Shown here in pieces: positions 51,001 through 61,549 of a stretch of DNA of 64,000 nt. Source of the stretch: Symbiodinium natans (Eukaryota > Sar > Dinophyceae > Suessiales > Symbiodiniaceae). Position numbers and translations under genes: made by a program. The notes under the pieces were generated by a model. The model was not told the DNA's origin, did no database searches, and was given only the letters and a program-made list of their open reading frames with translations. Every line of letters begins with the position of its first letter. Within the stretch, counting starts at the first letter, position 1. The stretch is taken from positions 278,501 through 342,500 of the forward strand of contig CAJNDS010002085.1 in assembly GCA_905221605.1 (NCBI GenBank). The letters are read 5' to 3'.

Positions 51001-51114
51001 CCAAGAACGCAGGTTTTCATGAGGGCTCCCATCCTTGCATCGTTCTCGCCGTAACCCTAAACCCTAATCGAGTCAAGGCTCCTATAGGGTCACCAAAGGT
51101 CCCTAAAAGCGACC

Positions 51115-51165
51115 CTAAACCCTAAACCCTAAACCCTAAACCCTAAACCCTAAACCCTAAACCCA
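51115..51165. repeat. interstitial telomeric array (CCCTAAA)n
   Basis: About seven heptamers. Confidence 0.95.
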
Positions 51166-51221
51166 ATTTCAGGCCGGGGCCTCTGGAGCCTAACGCAGTG
51201 ACAAGGCTTCTGGTCGAAGGG

Positions 51222-51355
51222 CCATTACATGGACCCTTAATATGGTCCCTTACCTCCTTTTAAAGGGTTCTGATGTATCGTCCCTTAGGGTATAAGGGGG
51301 TATGTGAGGGTCCCCATTTAAGGGCCCATACTGACCATGCAACTACCCTTTGTTC
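51222..51355. mobile_element. family E MITE-like element
   Basis: CATTACATGGACCCTTAATA start, GGGTTCTGATGTA centre, GGGCCCATACTGACCATGCA end. It adjoins an exon on its high side. Confidence 0.85.
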
Positions 51356-51364
51356 GGGCCAAGA

Positions 51365-51478
51365 ACAACTTAAAGTTGCGTGTTGTGTTTCATGTTTCTT
51401 CTCTGCTCCTCAGCCACGAACTGCCAGGCACCCTGTTGGAGCAGAACGCCCCCGACTTCGTGTCCACACACTGAGAGT
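51365..51478 (-). CDS. candidate exon
   Basis: Minus frame reads TLSVCGHEVGGVLLQQGAWQ then FVAEEQRRNMKHNTQL. Family E element on the 3' side, telomeric DNA on the 5' side. Confidence 0.55.
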
Positions 51479-51661
51479 TTAGGGCTCAGTGCTCCAAACC
51501 CGCTAACCTTATTCTACTCCTCTGACTCTATTCGAGCCATGAACGAAGGAACATCGAGGAGTTCGGGATTCAGGGTCCACAGGTCCTAACCCTAAACCCT
51601 AAACCCTAAACCCTCAACCCTAAACCCGGACCCTAAACCCTCAACCCTAAACCCTAAACCC

Positions 51662-51750
51662 TACACGCTTTCGAAGCTCAGCTCCTCACCCGCAGCGACC
51701 CGATGGTACCTGGACTCAACACCACAGCTTGGGCTCGAGGAGCTGCCAGG
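51662..51750 (-). CDS. candidate exon
   Basis: Minus frame reads GSSSSPSCGVESRYHRVAAG then EELSFESV. A plus frame (AFEAQLLTRSDPMVPGLNTT) is also plausible. Confidence 0.4.
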
Positions 51751-52084
51751 GGGTTCAGGGCTTAAGAACCACTGGTTTTGAGGGTTTAGGGTTTAGGGTT
51801 TGGGGTTCAGGGTTTAGGGTCTAGGGTTTAGGGTTTAGGGTTTAGGGTTTAGGGTCTTTAGAGATCATCAAGTTGTCAGCAAGATGACATACTCAAGGTG
51901 TGTCGAATGTAGGGTTTATCGGGTTTAGAGTTGACACCCTAAGCCCTAATTTAGGTTTTAGGGCCCGAAGGCTCTTGAGTACCACGCTCTCGAGCGGGGA
52001 CTGACGGAGTCCCCTCCTGCTTGACAGGTTCAAACCCCTAAGCTTCAGCCGTCAAAGGTCCAAAAAAAAACCGCAACAGAGGTA

Positions 52085-52162
52085 TAGAAGCCCCTAACCT
52101 ACTGATTGATTGTTATTTTCTATTCGTTAGGGTTTCTTAAGCAAATCGTAGCAACAGCATGG
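52085..52162. mobile_element. family D element, shortened
   Basis: GAAGCCCCTAACCTACTGAT and GGGTTTCTTAAGCAAATCGT ends. Confidence 0.65.
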
Positions 52163-52614
52163 TCTCCGGTTTCGGGTCTTGAATTTCTTGAATTGAGGGC
52201 CTTCGGGTTTTGGACGCTTGAAGAAGCAGCCAGACCTCCAAGCAAGCCCTGCAACAAACACAAGCAAGCCATGCTCCCTGACCCCTAAACCCCAAACTTA
52301 CAGGGTTCGTAAGGGAGGGGGGGGTTCAAGGAGGGTATGTAACCGAGGGGGTATGTAACCCAAGGTTCCCTAATGCTCCCCAGTACTCCCTAAGGCTCCC
52401 TAAGCTTTCCTGAGGTTCCCTAGCTACCTACCCCCCTTGAACCCAACCCGCCTCCTTAAGAACCCGATAACAAACTCCAACCTTATGCAGACCCAGACCC
52501 ACTAAGAACATGCCAGAATCTCATCTGCAAAAGCTTAGAAGAACCAAAAAAACCTACATAAGCAGATACATTCTGCCGTGCCTAGTGCCTATGAACGCTG
52601 AAATTGGGTGCTTC

Positions 52615-52616
<2 letters not shown>

Positions 52617-52650
<34 letters not shown>
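52617..52650. repeat. (TA)n microsatellite
   Basis: About 15 TA units. Confidence 0.95.
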
Positions 52651-53339
52651 CCCGGATACCGGATAGAGCATACCCTTGATAAACCCACCCCCCCCCCCCC
52701 CCCAAATAAGGGGCGTCTACTTTTGCAAAAACCTAAAACCTTGAACCCGAACCCATAACCCCTAAACCCTTAAATCTTAACCCAAGCCTAAACCCTACAA
52801 ACCCTAAACACCTTGCCCTAACCCAAAATAACATTCCAGTGTCCAGCCCGGGGGCTCATAAGGCGGGCTCCATCCGATGTTTCCAAGCTGTTGGTCTTCT
52901 CTCCTTGGCTGTGGTGGTTTAGGGTTTAGGGTTTAGGGTTTAGGAGGGTTTAGGGTTTAGGGCTTATAGGTTGGTCTTCCGTCCTTGGCCGATGGGGTGG
53001 CTTAGGGTCTAGGGCCCTATAACGGGAGTTACAGCCTCTCACAGTACGGGCCCTTCATTGGGGACGTTTAAGGGATTACATGTTTCCCTCATTCCCTACT
53101 AAGAGCCAGTAGGAAGGATCTGAAAACTACTCGAAAAGTTATCCTCCTCTTACCTATACTCCCCTTAGAACCTTAATAAAAAAAATAGTATGTTCAATAT
53201 CCTCTTGGGTTTTATGCAAACATTTTTTTTTCTAAAAAATGCTTCCCAAGGGGGATATAGTATCCACCTATATATACCCCTAAACCCTAAACCCTAATTC
53301 CCAAGGGATATAGTTACACCCAACAAGGGAAACATGGTA

Positions 53340-53570
53340 AACTCTGCCCGAGGGCCTGCCGAGCAACTCCAGGCCAAGGCCCGGAGCGGCACAAGCCCGT
53401 GCCTTAAGCCCCCCCCCCCCCCCCCGCACCCGCCCGAACCCTAAACCCTAAACCCTAAACCCTAAACCCTCAACCTAAACTCCCCGCCGGGGCTGCAGCC
53501 GAGGGGCGAATCTGTCGAGCCTCCTCACACGTTGCCAAGGCCCGAGTGATGTCCTTGAGCTCGGCGGAGA
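53340..53570 (-). CDS. two candidate exons with heptamer/poly-G intron
   Basis: Exon near 53483-53570 reads KVSAELKDITRALATCEEAR then QIRPSAAAPA. With a GA donor (GAGTTTAGG) and a CTTAAG|G acceptor, the frame continues GHGLVPLRALAWSCSAGPRA in 53340-53408. The first exon is convincing; the join is only consistent. Confidence 0.5.
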
Positions 53571-53659
53571 CCTTCAGTCAGCTGGTTCTCTAGTATGGTT
53601 CAGGGATGGCATACCGGTTGGGGTCAGTGGGGGCTTGCAGCACAAGACGCAAGAATGAC

Positions 53660-53737
53660 TCACATAAGGGCAATAGTAAGGTACTTACTATTCTCTCTTT
53701 TTTGGGAGGTTCGTAAGCAAAGAGTAGTTTTTTGTGG
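53660..53737. mobile_element. family D element, shortened
   Basis: GGGCAATAGTAAGGTACTTA then TTGGGAGGTTCGTAAGCAAAGAG. Confidence 0.65.
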
Positions 53738-53739
53738 CT

Positions 53740-53870
53740 GCGGTCCTGATCCGGAATTGCCCAACTGGAGACCAGCATCTCTGATCACCTGCACCACGCG
53801 AGCCCCATCACGAGCCCCTCGACACCAAGCGCGCGCCCCGCTTCCCTTATCCTTGTCCATCTTGCTTGAG
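53740..53870 (-). CDS. candidate exon
   Basis: Minus frame reads MDKDKGSGARAWCRGARDGA then RVVQVIRDAGLQLGNSGSGP, ending at the family D element. Confidence 0.5.
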
Positions 53871-54046
53871 CGCAGCTTAACCCTAAACCCTTTTGAACCC
53901 TAACCCTAAACCCTAAACCCTAAATCCTAAACCCTACACCCTAAACCGATATATTTGACCTGCACGCATGTAAAGGACACCCTGGAGGAGCGGAAGGCTT
54001 GAAGGCCCCCCCCGCGCCTAAGAAGGGCAGCTCCTGGTGTGGCTTA

Positions 54047-54275
54047 CTTGGAGGTTCATGGCACTTACTAACCAATTAGGTTTAGGGTTTAGGGTTTAGG
54101 GTTTAGGGCTTAGGGTTTAGGGTTTAGGGTTTAGGGTTTAGGGTTTAGGGTTAACTGTACTTATGACTTATGACCCGCTTATACGCACGCCCCTTATAGG
54201 TGCCCTAGTATGGTTCTAAGTACAGTTCTAAGTACAGGTTCTAATTGGACCATACGAACCATGAAGATCCAAGTA
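54047..54275. mobile_element. family A element split by a telomeric array
   Basis: Left part TACTTGGAGGTTCATGGCAC up to ACCAATT; right part from TAACTGTACTTATGACTTAT to GAACCATGAAGATCCAAGTA. In the intact copy at 40083 the corresponding bases run ACCAATTCTAACTGTACTTA. Confidence 0.9.
54078..54151. repeat. telomeric array inserted inside family A element
   Basis: About ten TTTAGGG units (one CTTAGGG) starting AGGTTTAGGG and ending GGGT at the break between ACCAATT and TAACTG. Confidence 0.92.
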
Positions 54276-54379
54276 GGGTTACCATCGCCGTCTCCTTGCC
54301 CGCTATGACCCCCCACTGACGCCCCACAACCGTGATCCTGTCATCCACCCGCCGTCGCCACACGCCACATCCGACATCA

Positions 54380-54472
54380 CTACTTGAGGGCTTATGGGCA
54401 GTTACAAGTAGGGTTATAACCAGTTAGAAGTATAGTTGCCCTACTTATACCCCCAACCCACGAACCTACAAG
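54380..54472. mobile_element. family A element
   Basis: TACTTGAGGGCTTATGGGCA start, GGGTTATAACCAGTTAGAAG arm, ACCCACGAACCTACAAGT end. It adjoins the exon at 54480. Confidence 0.85.
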
Positions 54473-54479
54473 TGGTCAC

Positions 54480-54655
54480 ATCACTTGCAACCGCGCTTGC
54501 GCAACGTTCGACCCCACCGACTGAAAGCATGTGGAATGAAGGTTCATACGTCAACTTGCCGCTCTCAGCGCGAAGGCGCAACCGCACCAGGAATTGAAGC
54601 CATCCTTCCTCCGCGTTCGCACCCGTCATCGGGATGATACAGGAACCAAGCTGCC
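54480..54655 (-). CDS. candidate exon
   Basis: Minus frame reads APIGWQLGSCIIPMTGANAE, EGWLQFLVRLRLRAESGKLT and YEPSFHMLSVGGVERCASAV. About 65 codons, convincing, unknown family; the 3' side meets a family A element. Confidence 0.6.
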
Positions 54656-54859
54656 AGCCAATGGGAGCTTAAACAGAATCACATAGAACAAAGCTTCCCA
54701 CAGCTTGCTGCTGAGCCCCCCCCCCCCTCCCTGGCAAGCCCGCACCAGCCTGAAATGGCGCCATTTCTCAAGGCAACACTCTGTTTTGCGACTCTAGACC
54801 CTATAGACCTTTTCACCCTTTCACCCTAACCCGTGAAACCCTTGGCCCCCGACAATGCC

Positions 54860-54916
54860 GATGTTCCGCAGGAGGTTGGCGCCCTCGGGAGTCTCCAAAG
54901 CACCTGAAGCGGCTGA
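54860..54916 (-). CDS. candidate exon
   Basis: Minus frame reads FSAASGALETPEGANLLRNI then GIVGGQG. Confidence 0.5.
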
Positions 54917-55384
54917 GAAGGTTTGAGTCGGAGGTCTCCTCAGATGGCCCTTAAAACCGTTTCTCATCGCTGGCACCCCTACGCCTTGACACAACCTTAC
55001 GCTATGCTGGTTGCTCTAAGCCAGGGTCCTACCTTCTATGGGAAGCTCCTACACTCCCCTTCGAACCACCATGCAAGTTGTTGTTTTCATGTTTGTTTGG
55101 GTTCTGCCTGAGGGGTTTAGGGTTTAGAGTTCAGGGTTTTCTTCCTATGGAAGCTGTAGAACATCTTGGAAGCCTCTGGGCTCCACTCCCCTTGCCAGGA
55201 TAGCAGCTGTGTTCGCAGCCACGCGAACCCCATCAACCCTTAAAAACCCTTAAACCCTGTAAGCCCTATAGTCCCGTACACCCTATAGGCCCTATAAACC
55301 CAATAAACCCAATAAACCCTCTAAACCCTCTAAACCCCATAAACCCCATAAACTTCATGAACCTCATAAACCCTAACCCCTACT

Positions 55385-55475
55385 TACTAATCCCCTCCCT
55401 TCCAGGCGCCTTGATCTTCGCGGATCCGCTTTGAGGCTTCCAAGTACTTCATGCTGCGGTCGTGCTGGCCGACCT
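55385..55475 (-). CDS. candidate exon, TPR-like
   Basis: Minus frame reads VGQHDRSMKYLEASKRIRED then QGAWKGG. HDRSMKYLEASKRI resembles a TPR helix B. Confidence 0.5.
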
Positions 55476-55568
55476 GAGGGGGTGGTTTAGGGTTGTTTTT
55501 TGCCACCCGCCTAGCAGACCCCAAAGGTTTAGGGTTGTTTTTTGCGGTTTGGGGTTTAGGGTTTAGGG

Positions 55569-55640
55569 CTACTTGGAGGTTCATGGGTAGTTATACGTGG
55601 GGTTAGAAGTTGGGTACCTAGACTTATAACTTGTTCTCCA
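55569..55640. mobile_element. family A element, left half
   Basis: TACTTGGAGGTTCATGGGTA then TACGTGGGGTTAGAAGTTGG. Right end diverged. Confidence 0.7.
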
Positions 55641-56035
55641 TAAGCCTTCTCAAAATAGGGCCCTGCCCTGGGACCTGCACACTCCTTCCTGAAACAAGGT
55701 TCAGCGGGCTTTGGCCTTTACCTCTTTGCATGGAAGCCTGGACCGGCCCTAGCTGCCTCAACTGCAGCCCCAAAAGGGGGGCCCTCCCACTACCGCTGGG
55801 TTGAAGGTTTTCCATAATTTAGAGAATTCCCCGCCCCAAACAGAGAAAGCGCGGACTTGTGCTGGAAAAAAGGCTCTGCCAAAGACCGCCAGAAACCCCT
55901 CTCAGGTGGAGGGCTTTCGGTTTGTGGCTGTCGTGGAAAAAGCCCCACATTGAAAAAGGGGCCACCCAAATCTGCCCGAAAACCTCGGGGATCTTATCTT
56001 ATGGGGTTTCTTTGGGCAGCAACCCCTGACGTACT

Positions 56036-56156
56036 GTTTGCTTAAGAATAAGAACACCCAAAAACAACAAATCAACAACATAGTCTTCCCTATATGGGCA
56101 ATAGGCGGGATATTATCCCGTAATTTTGGGGGGATCATAAGCAAATAGTAGCAAAC
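56036..56156. mobile_element. family D element, full
   Basis: TACTGTTTGCTTAAGAATAA and GGATCATAAGCAAATAGTAG inverted ends; CTTCCCTATATGGGCAATAG core. Confidence 0.88.
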
Positions 56157-56206
56157 CCTATCCCCCTTTTTAACCGCGAAGTCTCTTGCCCCAAAGCGGC
56201 AATCCC

Positions 56207-56285
56207 TAGACCCAAGAGTAACCAAGGAATGAAAAGGGTGACCCTTTGTGGATTAAAAGGGCTCATAAGAGAACCCAAAACCCAA
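56207..56285. mobile_element. family X element, right end lost
   Basis: TAGACCCAAGAGTAACCAAGG left repeat and AAAAGGGTGACCCTTTGTGG core, then AGAGAACCCAAAACCC merging into heptamers. Confidence 0.7.
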
Positions 56286-56304
56286 AACCCTAAACCCGCT
56301 CTCC

Positions 56305-56355
56305 TAAACCCTAAACCCTAAACCCTAAACCCTAAACCCTAAACCCTAAACCCCC
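56305..56355. repeat. interstitial telomeric array (CCCTAAA)n
   Basis: About seven heptamers. Confidence 0.95.
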
Positions 56356-56364
56356 CCAGGCCCC

Positions 56365-56470
56365 CAATGGGGGGCGAATCCCCCACCATCCCCCGCCTGC
56401 CGCAGCAGGTCGCCCACACCCTCGCCAAGCTTCGCCAAGTCCAGATCCGAGGCATTGTCGCTCGCCTGCG
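56365..56470 (-). CDS. candidate exon
   Basis: Minus frame reads PAQASDNASDLDLAKLGEGV then GDLLRQAGDGGGFAP. CCCTAAA on the low side, TTTAGGG on the high side. Confidence 0.55.
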
Positions 56471-56522
56471 CCGGTTTTTTGGGGGGTTTAGGGTTTAGGG
56501 TTTAGGGTTTAGGGTTTAGGGT

Positions 56523-56632
56523 TACTTGGAGGTTCATGGTACTTACAACCCAATGATAACCCACATTAGGGCACTTGAAGGTGCTGATAGGTGGGTTATA
56601 ATTTGGTTAAAAGTACCATGAACCTCCAAGTA
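56523..56632. mobile_element. family A MITE-like palindrome, full
   Basis: TACTTGGAGGTTCATGGTAC and GTACCATGAACCTCCAAGTA are perfect 20-bp inverted ends. Confidence 0.93.
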
Positions 56633-57474
56633 GCAGCCTCTCAACCACACTGGTTGAGGGTTTAGGGCTCTCTGTGGCCCTAAACCCTAAAGGCCCTAAC
56701 CCCTAAACCCTAAACCCTAAACCCCAAACCCTAAACCCTAAACCCACGCTCATTTCTCTGATCGCATGACGCGCCTACCGAGTTTTGGTCGTCGCCCAGA
56801 AACCGATTTCGAAGCTGAGAAGGGCCAGGAAGTGGACCCTTTTGGGGGTTCCTGTATTACAGATTATACTGTTTAGGGCTTAGGGTTTAGGGTTTAGGGT
56901 ATACTACTAAGTACTATTTCGGGGCATATCAAGGGTACCCCTTTTTCGTTCTTCCTTGACCGGTTAATGGGTCTATTTTTGCCAGCTGCCTCTCTGACGC
57001 TCTGGACGCGCTACGAGGCTTTTTCTTGGTACACTTCTAGGTTCAGGCTTGAGGGTTTAGCACAACTAATGCTTCGACAGGTGTACTGCTTCGACAGGTT
57101 GGAATCAAGTGCACCTTAGGTTTCTGCTGGCTGCCCGTTGAAGACTATGCCAGTATGGCTGTTTGTCCGTCCTGTCTGTCAACAAATATCACGAAGGCGT
57201 CCATTATCCCAGGCCCTATAGAACGAAATCTGGAATGACGTTTGGGGGTCACTTCGTTTCAGGGTCCTTCTGAGAACTCGCTACATGTGAGCCAAGACCC
57301 AGTGCTAGGTTCTTCGACTGCCATGGACAGGGAAGCACTGCCCCTGCCCTGGCCATGATGTAGCACGGACAGGTCTTCTTTTGTGCTTAGAGTATCACGG
57401 CTGATGCGGCCTCCATTCCTGCAGACCGCCTAATCTCCTGGAACAGACTGCCTTAAACCCTAAACCCTAAACCC

Positions 57475-57565
57475 TAAACCCTGCACGTGATGTTGCCCCT
57501 AATTTCAACGAAGAACCGCGCATGGGCTTGGCCGGTGGCTTGAGCTACAGCCCAGCAAACGCTGA
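57475..57565 (-). CDS. candidate exon
   Basis: Minus frame reads SVCWAVAQATGQAHARFFVE then IRGNITC. Confidence 0.45.
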
Positions 57566-57729
57566 AAAAAAGACAGCTGGGATCAAGGCCTCCTACTGAG
57601 GGCTGGGGACACCAAAAAGAAGCACGAAACCCTAAACCCTAAACCCTGAGCCCTAAACCCTAAACCCTGAACCCTAACCTCTTAGACCCAAGATCCAAAC
57701 CTTGGAGGCAAGGCCTCAAACCTGGAGAA

Positions 57730-57800
57730 TCCGGAGACCCCCCCCGAAACATTGCCACTCCGTGTCCGTGTCAGTCTCCTGCAGCAGGATTCCCAGCGAA
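57730..57800 (-). CDS. candidate exon
   Basis: Minus frame reads SSLGILLQETDTDTEWQCF. Short. Confidence 0.4.
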
Positions 57801-57919
57801 CTCCCTCCCCCAAAATTCAAACCCCCCTAGCCCCACGTAACATGCACCATACTATGCTTTGACCACTTTTCGTATTGGGGGCTAGGGGGGTTTCAATATT
57901 GGGGGAGAGAAGAGCTCAC

Positions 57920-58020
57920 AAGGCTCCGGATGGACCCAGGAACCGGTTCGTTTACAAAGGCTCTCAGGGAGTCTGGGAATCGGGCTCTTGGCACGGAACC
58001 CGTGCGATAAGCTCCATCTA
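57920..58020 (-). CDS. candidate exon
   Basis: Minus frame reads DGAYRTGSVPRARFPDSLRA then FVNEPVPGSIRSL. A second minus frame is also open. Confidence 0.45.
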
Positions 58021-58029
58021 AGCACCTCC

Positions 58030-58115
58030 CAAAAAAGGCGCAAATCAGAACTCCCCTATTGCCCTTATAGGGAAGAATGTTTTATTTGTTAAGGGGTTCT
58101 TAAGCAAAAAGTAGT
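58030..58115. mobile_element. family D element
   Basis: TTGCCCTTATAGGGAAGAAT core and GGGGTTCTTAAGCAAAAAGT end. It adjoins the candidate exon on its high side. Confidence 0.8.
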
Positions 58116-58474
58116 CAAACTTCAAAGTCCTGGACTTTAGGGTCCTAAGCCCTAAGCCCTAAACATTCTGCGCTCTAAGGTCCTAAGGCCCTTTTGCATC
58201 AGGGTTTCGTGCTTGAGGGTGTTCTCTCAAGTATGGGCCCTTGCAGGATTCCCGGCTCAGGGTTTAGGACTTCGGATTTAGGATTAAGTTTTGGTTTAGG
58301 GTGTTGTTTTGTTTCTTCGGGTTTAGCAGTAAGGTTCTAATACTATTCATATATAGATATATACATCATTTTTTCTTTTTTCATCATATTCATTTAAGGG
58401 GACCCAGCACTGGGGATGTTTAAACCCTATGCGGATGTTTAAGCCCTAAAACCTAAACCCTGTCACAGTCTATT

Positions 58475-58560
58475 TCTTGGCAGCTTGGGCTACCCCAACT
58501 GCGTGGGCGGATGTGGCTCTCCTCACAAGCATCCAGTTCGTATTGGCTACATAGTGCTAC
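58475..58560 (-). CDS. candidate terminal exon
   Basis: Minus frame reads YVANTNWMLVRRATSAHAVG then VAQAAKK and TAG. Confidence 0.45.
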
Positions 58561-58809
58561 GTAGGGATTAAGGCCCATAAAACATGAAATATAGCCCTAA
58601 ATTAACTTTTTAGGGTTTAGGTTTACTAAACCCTAAAACTCTGAACCCCCAAAGCAGCCGAATTTCCCCACTCCGGTTGAGCCTGTTGCTTGCGGAGTTG
58701 CTACCAGGAAAGTAAGGGATGATGAAGGAGGGACCCTTGGGTTTCGGGTTTTTTTTTCGCTCCCGCATAGCTTTCGGGTTTAGGGTTTAGGGTTTAGGGT
58801 TTAGGGTGG

Positions 58810-58880
58810 TCCCTCCTGGCATCCCCTAAGTAAATCTCTGGCACGGCTTCCTTGAAACGCTCTGGGCACCTTCAAGCCGA
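58810..58880 (-). CDS. candidate exon
   Basis: Minus frame reads RCPERFKEAVPEIYLGDARR then DHP. Telomeric DNA on both sides. Confidence 0.5.
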
Positions 58881-58934
58881 CCTGGTGTTGGCTTGGGGTT
58901 GAGGTCTAGGGTTTAGGGTTTAGGGTTTAGGGCT

Positions 58935-59035
58935 TAGGGTGAAACTCACGAAAGAACCTTCTGAGATCACAATGCGGCTCCGATGACCATCCGGAGCGCA
59001 GATGTCATTGGAGACTTGCATCGACACCCTGAACC
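58935..59035 (-). CDS. candidate exon
   Basis: Minus frame reads MQVSNDICAPDGHRSRIVIS then EGSFVSFTLSP. Strand-rich look, no family named. Confidence 0.5.
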
Positions 59036-59049
59036 CTAAACCCGACTCC

Positions 59050-59125
59050 GTCCCGAGCGCTCCAAGGTGTATGCTCCGTACCTTTGATTCTGGCATACAG
59101 CCAGCACAGCCCCACATTGGGGGGG
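59050..59125 (-). CDS. candidate exon
   Basis: Minus frame reads GLCWLYARIKGTEHTPWSAR then DGV; upstream is a poly-G/C run (59119-59132). Confidence 0.4.
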
Positions 59126-59309
59126 GGGGGGGTGGGAGGGGTTGTTCTGAACATCCCCTCAATATAAACTGACAGGAATACCAGGGCCAAGGGCCGCAAG
59201 CCAAGAACACACATACCCTAACCCCCCAAAGCATGGAATACGGAGTACACTATACTTAAGGAGGCCTCACAAGCTTTGAAGAACCCCCCCCCGGGGTTCA
59301 TCTGTAGGA

Positions 59310-59380
59310 AGTCACTCCAGCACGGCAGCCATGACGTTGAGGGTTGCGCGTGTGGTCGGGTGCGCCCAACCTCACCGGTT
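59310..59380 (-). CDS. candidate exon
   Basis: Minus frame reads TGEVGRTRPHAQPSTSWLPC then WSDFLQM. Other frames compete. Confidence 0.35.
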
Positions 59381-59935
59381 GGGGTTTAGGGGTTTCGGGG
59401 GTTAGGGGGCTTAGGGGGTTCAAGGGGTTTAAGGGGTTTAGGGGGCTTAGGGTTTCATGTCTAGGGTTTAGGGATTTTGGGGTTCAGGGCTTCCCGTGCC
59501 ATTCCATTTTACTGCCCCTCGCTGCGCGAAGCGACTGGACATGGCCAATGCCCTTAAACCCCCTAAGTCATAATCCCAATTCAAGGACTCTCAAGCTCCA
59601 GAGGGGCTGAGGCTCTGAAAGCCTTGCGGTTTGACTTTAAAAAGCTGCGGGGGGGTCTGGACGCCACCCTAAATAAAGGGGGGGGGTCCATGTTCAGAAG
59701 CCGTAAGGAGGGCCCAATAAATTTCCCCATGTGGCTTCCACAACCCGAAACCCTAAACAGTCGCCTCGTACCCTACCAAGGCACAAACTCTCCGAAACTC
59801 GTGAGCTCTAAAGTCACTTTACTTAAATCCTAGACCCTTTTTCCATCCTAGAACCTACAACTCTTTTTTGCTTGCAACCCTGAGGCCTAAGCCCTAAACC
59901 CATTTTGAGAAAACCCCTAAGCTCACTAAACCAGA

Positions 59936-60150
59936 CTGGGAGGTTTATGGTACTTATATAATAACCCGATTTCAAGTAGGGCACTTAGGGGGCTGATAAA
60001 GTGCGTTATAGGTACAGCAATACTTGGGGTTCTAAGTGCCCTTTTGCTTCAGGGCTCCCCTGTGGTAGCTTGCCTGGGGTTCTAAGTACCCTAAACCCCA
60101 AACTCCAAAGACTAAACCCCAAACCCAAGTATCGTGAACCTCCAAGCACG
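59936..60150. mobile_element. family A element, expanded
   Basis: GGGAGGTTTATGGTACTTAT start and TATCGTGAACCTCCAAGCA end. The interior holds a duplicated GGGGTTCTAAGT(G/A)CCCT block and CCCCAAA units, so it has been invaded or rearranged. Confidence 0.7.
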
Positions 60151-60239
60151 GCCCCTGTACCAAAAAAAAACAGAAAAAACTCATGAAACCCTAAACCCTA
60201 AACCCTATACCCCAAACCCAAGCACAGCCCCGAAATCAA

Positions 60240-60315
60240 AAACCCCACGGCGAGGCGCGGCAGGTGTCGCCGAAGTTGCACATCCCCCACTGAAGCAGAT
60301 CCCAGCCTCGGACTC
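60240..60315 (-). CDS. candidate exon, partial zinc-finger look
   Basis: Minus frame reads RVRGWDLLQWGMCNFGDTCR then ASPWG. G-x-CNFGDTC resembles the middle of a CCCH zinc finger (C-x5-C), but the remaining Cys/His are not in this exon. Confidence 0.4.
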
Positions 60316-60319
60316 TGGT

Positions 60320-60520
60320 TTAGGGTTTAGGGTTTAGGATTTGGGGTTAAGGGTTAAGGGTTTAGGGTTCAGGGTTTAGGGTTTAGGGTTAAGGGTTTAG
60401 GGTTTAGGGTTTACGGTTAAGGGTGAAGGGTTCTAGGGTTTAGGGTTTAGGGCTTGGGGTTTAGGGTTTACGGTTTAGGCTTGGGTTTAGGACTTAGGGT
60501 TTTAGGGTGGAGCGGTCAAT
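60320..60520. repeat. degenerate TTTAGGG/TTAAGGG tract
   Basis: About 25 heptamer-like units with TTAAGGG, TTTACGG and GAAGGGT variants. Confidence 0.85.
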
Positions 60521-60844
60521 GAAAAAAGGTGGTTCAGGGCTTCGGGCTCAATTATGGTGCACTGCGGGCTTTTGTCCCTAAACCCTAAGCATCCTAAACT
60601 TGAAGGAGTGCTAGTAGTGTGGTCAATGGCTGCGCTAGCCAGAAGTACAAGTAGGCGCAGAGGCAAAAAGAGAGGCTTTCGGGTTGAGGGCTTGGGACCT
60701 TGATGGCCTGGGATGGGTTAGGACTAGGGTCCAGGGCTTGAGGGCTTTGAGGGCTTTGAGGGCTTCGAGCTCCTCCAAGGTTTTTTTTTTTTTGGGGGGG
60801 GTCTTAGGGTTTAGGGTTTAGGGTTTGTTCTGGGTTTAACTTTC

Positions 60845-61015
60845 AGGGTTTTCGGTTTTGGGTTCCGGCCTTCCGTCTGAGAAGGGCTGTTCGGCAGCCG
60901 CGGACCCGTCAGAGCTCGCGGGGTCAAAAGGGCTTCCTTCTTGGGGCTTAAGCAGGGCAACGGGTGGATTTTTTTTCCGGCAGCAAGCTTCACCCAGGAG
61001 CCACAGGCCTTCAAG
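60845..61015 (-). CDS. candidate exon, disordered
   Basis: Minus frame reads LEGLWLLGEACCRKKNPPVA, LLKPQEGSPFDPASSDGSAA and AEQPFSDGRPEPKTENPES. About 58 codons; an overlapping minus frame is also open. Confidence 0.5.
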
Positions 61016-61274
61016 ACTCAAGCCCTAACCTTGGCTTAGGGTTTAGGGTTTAGGGTCTAAACCGTAAACCCCGAAACCCTACATCCTAAACCCCAAACCC
61101 TAAACCCTTCCTAAATCCTAAATCCTAAACCCTAAAACCCCCCAAAAACCCTAAACCATAAACCCCTCACCCCCCCCCCCGGCCCCATTCTGTGCCCGGG
61201 CGGCATGCACAGGAAGAGTCGGGTACCAGGCACAGCAAGGCGGAGAAGCCCAATGGTCTGAGACCGAGGCTGGG

Positions 61275-61372
61275 GGTTTAGGGTTTAGGGTTTAGGGTTT
61301 AGGGTTTAGGGTTTAGGGTTTAGGGTTTAGGGTTTAGGGTTTAGGGTTTAGGGTTTAGGGTTTAGGGTTTGG
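61275..61372. repeat. interstitial telomeric array (TTTAGGG)n
   Basis: About 14 heptamers ending in TTTGGGG. Confidence 0.97.
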
Positions 61373-61549
61373 GGTTGAGGGTTGTGGGAGTTTCGGGTTT
61401 AGGAAGGTTCGGGAGTTTAGGGTTTAGGGTTATATAGTGTTGAGGGTTTATTCGGGCTTAGGGTTTATGGCGGTGGCAAGCAGACTTTTTAGGGTCAGGG
61501 TTTCGGGAGTTTTCGGGCCGCAGGTTTAAGGTATGATCCTCTCCAACCC

